Part shown: piece by piece, positions 62,523 through 64,000 of the stretch
Position numbering within the stretch: the stretch's first letter is position 1
Layout of the letters: each line of letters starts with the position of its first letter
From: Rhodocytophaga aerolata
GTDB taxonomy: Bacteria > Bacteroidota > Bacteroidia > Cytophagales > 172606-1
Assembly (NCBI RefSeq): GCF_030503435.1
Contig: NZ_JAUKPO010000034.1
Coordinates: forward strand, 1 to 64,000
Reading direction: 5' to 3'
DNA: 64,000 bases
The notes under the pieces: model-generated
The model's database searches: none
Told to the model about the DNA's origin: nothing
Seen by the model: the letters and a program-made list of their open reading frames with translations, nothing else
Position numbers and translations under genes: made by a program

Positions 62523-62894
62523 AGTTTGTCATTTGAAATAGTGTAAGAAAAGCTTTTCAAAACCATATGCTATTTCACCCATCAAGCAACTACATTTTCA
62601 CTCTTCTGCATTAATACGGACACATTCTGAGGAAAATCTGTAGTTAAAAGTGTTAATTACTTGTTGAAAACAGTAACTATAAAAGACCTAGCAGACAGTT
62701 TGCGTATAGCAATCCAATAAAAAAAAGCAATGTTTGTAAAAATGATGTCAGCACAGAAAAGGGGAAAATAACGGTAATGCCTATGAAAAGTACAGAGCGT
62801 TCATATAGAGGTTATAGCCGGCCGGTGAGTATGGATCATAGACATTAGCCATTTATCTAGACTTCAAATTTTTCCTGTAGAAACTCAAAAATTT
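62523..62894. other. Intergenic stretch with no visible gene
   Basis: About 370 bp between two leftward genes. No coding frame or strong hairpin is seen. Confidence 0.45.
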
Positions 62895-64000
62895 TCATAA
62901 AAAGGGAAGCCACTTTTTTGCTTTTTTATACCCAATACTGCCGTAAATACCTGACCGGAAGGTAGACCAGAAATAGTTGATGGTGCTTTTTTTCTGGGGT
63001 CGGTCCATATTAATAATTCCCGGATTAAAGGTATAGGCTTTTCTGCGGTTAGCATTACCTAACACAAATTTGTTGGCCATAAAAGTAGCTACATCTTTCC
63101 AGGTGTCGTCCACCTCACTCTGCTCCGGACTTAGTAATTCTACTTCAAAGTTCTTATAAAAAGCACACATAATGCCTTTGGCTACGTCATGATTTGCCTC
63201 TACGCTGGCCGTCAATTCATCCAATTTGCCACTTCTGATGCGGATAAAAGCGATATTTTCCAGCACAGGATTCAGTGCCTTAAGATCCATTTGCCCAATA
63301 GAAGCGGTATACTGAAATGTACGGGTATCATGAAAGAGAGGAACCCTGAGGGTAATATTGGTTTTACCTTCGCCCATCAACTGTGCTTGCGCTTTTATAA
63401 ATACCGGATTTTCTAGTGTTAAAAGGGTAGAATCATTGGTAAGGTTACGGATACTTGCCGTGATATTTTCAAAAAACATGCTACCGGGCTTGTCGCCTCT
63501 ACTCGGTATTTCTGTGTAAGCGACATAACTATTATTTAAAGAAATGCTATCCAGCCGCACATAGGTATCCATTTGCCGGAAGGCATCCAGAAGTAATGTA
63601 TTAGGGCTTGTCTTTGGCGGGACCCTTCGGTCGCGGAAGATCTTGAACACAATACTATCGGATACCACAGCACCGGCTATAATATCTTGCTGATGGATAA
63701 GTTGATCAAAGTTGATCTCACCTGCATTGAGCCTGCGCACTTCCAGGCGCAATATGTCTTGTTGCCCGCCCGCTTTGCAGAAAAACTCTTTTACTGCATA
63801 ACGTGGCGTAAACACCAGGCTGTCTAGTTGCAATGTTTGAGCGGCAGTAGAGCCACTGAATTTTTTTACAGCTAAGGTATATAAGCTATCTTTCATCACC
63901 CGCTTGTAATCGCTTACACGGAACTGAACATCTTCTGAGTACAAAACCTTGTTGCTGGTATCTGCCAAGGAATCTATGCGAACTTTGATGAAGGTGAGAA
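62895..64000 (-). CDS. AsmA/DUF748-like large envelope protein (C-terminal part, runs off window)
   Basis: The frame is open from the window edge to a stop at 62895, about 368 residues. The first possible start (a TTG at 63968) is inside the coding region, since the reading continues with TFIKVRIDSLAD upstream. The sequence is rich in repeated beta strands typical of AsmA-like / DUF748 proteins that bridge the periplasm: DSISLNNSYVAYTE, FENITASIRNL, LKALNPVLENIAFI, SGKLDELTASVEAN. A basic, aromatic end follows (GYKKAKKWLPFL). It would be anchored in the inner membrane by an N-terminus outside the window. Family assignment is tentative. Confidence 0.55.
   Translation of the reverse strand, partial: LTFIKVRIDSLADTSNKVLYSEDVQFRVSDYKRVMKDSLYTLAVKKFSGSTAAQTLQLDSLVFTPRYAVKEFFCKAGGQQDILRLEVRRLNAGEINFDQLIHQQDIIAGAVVSDSIVFKIFRDRRVPPKTSPNTLLLDAFRQMDTYVRLDSISLNNSYVAYTEIPSRGDKPGSMFFENITASIRNLTNDSTLLTLENPVFIKAQAQLMGEGKTNITLRVPLFHDTRTFQYTASIGQMDLKALNPVLENIAFIRIRSGKLDELTASVEANHDVAKGIMCAFYKNFEVELLSPEQSEVDDTWKDVATFMANKFVLGNANRRKAYTFNPGIINMDRPQKKSTINYFWSTFRSGIYGSIGYKKAKKWLPFL

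Noticed and set aside
1-64000. A CRISPR array, prophage or secretion system
   Set aside because: No repeated spacer pattern, cas gene, phage structural gene or secretion component was found.

Overview
The window looks like a chromosomal stretch from a member of the Bacteroidota, most likely an environmental Cytophagales-type bacterium. This is inferred from a TonB-dependent receptor with a carboxypeptidase-regulatory-like N-terminus, type-II (OMP_b-brl) beta-barrel proteins, many lipoproteins, moderate-to-low GC and a large set of PAS-rich sensor kinases. No rRNA or CRISPR array is visible. One tRNA 3'-end fragment is present. No phage module is seen, and mobile DNA is limited to one intact IS200-type transposase gene and one IS3-type remnant.

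Layout. 1-11.9 kb is an envelope/stress region: a DUF2254 membrane protein joined to a chloride-channel remnant, a lipoprotein/coiled-coil cluster, an OmpR-type two-component pair, a DUF4136 lipoprotein, MscS, DUF421, a ZIP-like membrane protein, a dead DUF4174 gene, a carbohydrate-binding-like protein, a coiled-coil lipoprotein and a Cys-rich copper-binding-type protein. 12-18.7 kb is a complete tripartite RND efflux operon (adaptor, pump, outer-membrane factor). 19-25.6 kb has a GH43-like lipoprotein, a TonB-dependent receptor, a CDF metal exporter, an AI-2E family protein and a tiny lipoprotein. 25.8-28.7 kb is a scar region: receptor fragment, endonuclease/exonuclease/phosphatase protein, IS3 remnant and a frameshifted acyl carrier protein. 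29-38.4 kb is a signalling region with a NarL-type regulator, a multi-PAS kinase, a YihY family protein and a CheB-CheR-kinase fusion. 38.7-50.4 kb contains a truncated sigma factor, a desaturase, a broken acyltransferase, an SLC13 permease, an L,D-transpeptidase, an OMP barrel and a PAS kinase. 50.4-53.6 kb is gene-poor, with IS200, decayed coding pieces and a tRNA fragment. 53.6-64 kb is a second envelope/stress region.

The most notable observation is that locus A (about 1.9-9.9 kb) and locus B (about 54.9-61.8 kb) are ancient copies of one envelope module: 155-aa lipoprotein, 91-aa lipoprotein, 290-aa membrane-anchored coiled-coil protein, DUF4136 lipoprotein, MscS channel and DUF4174 protein. 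The copies have decayed in a complementary way. Locus A has lost the 91-aa lipoprotein (one in-frame TAA) and DUF4174 (three in-frame TAAs). Locus B has lost MscS (5' deletion and frameshift) and has no two-component pair. One intact copy of every component therefore remains. A third partial copy of the coiled-coil protein lies at 33.0-33.5 kb. I infer a stress-linked envelope system sensed by the two-component pair at 3.9-5.9 kb, but nothing in the sequence proves its function.
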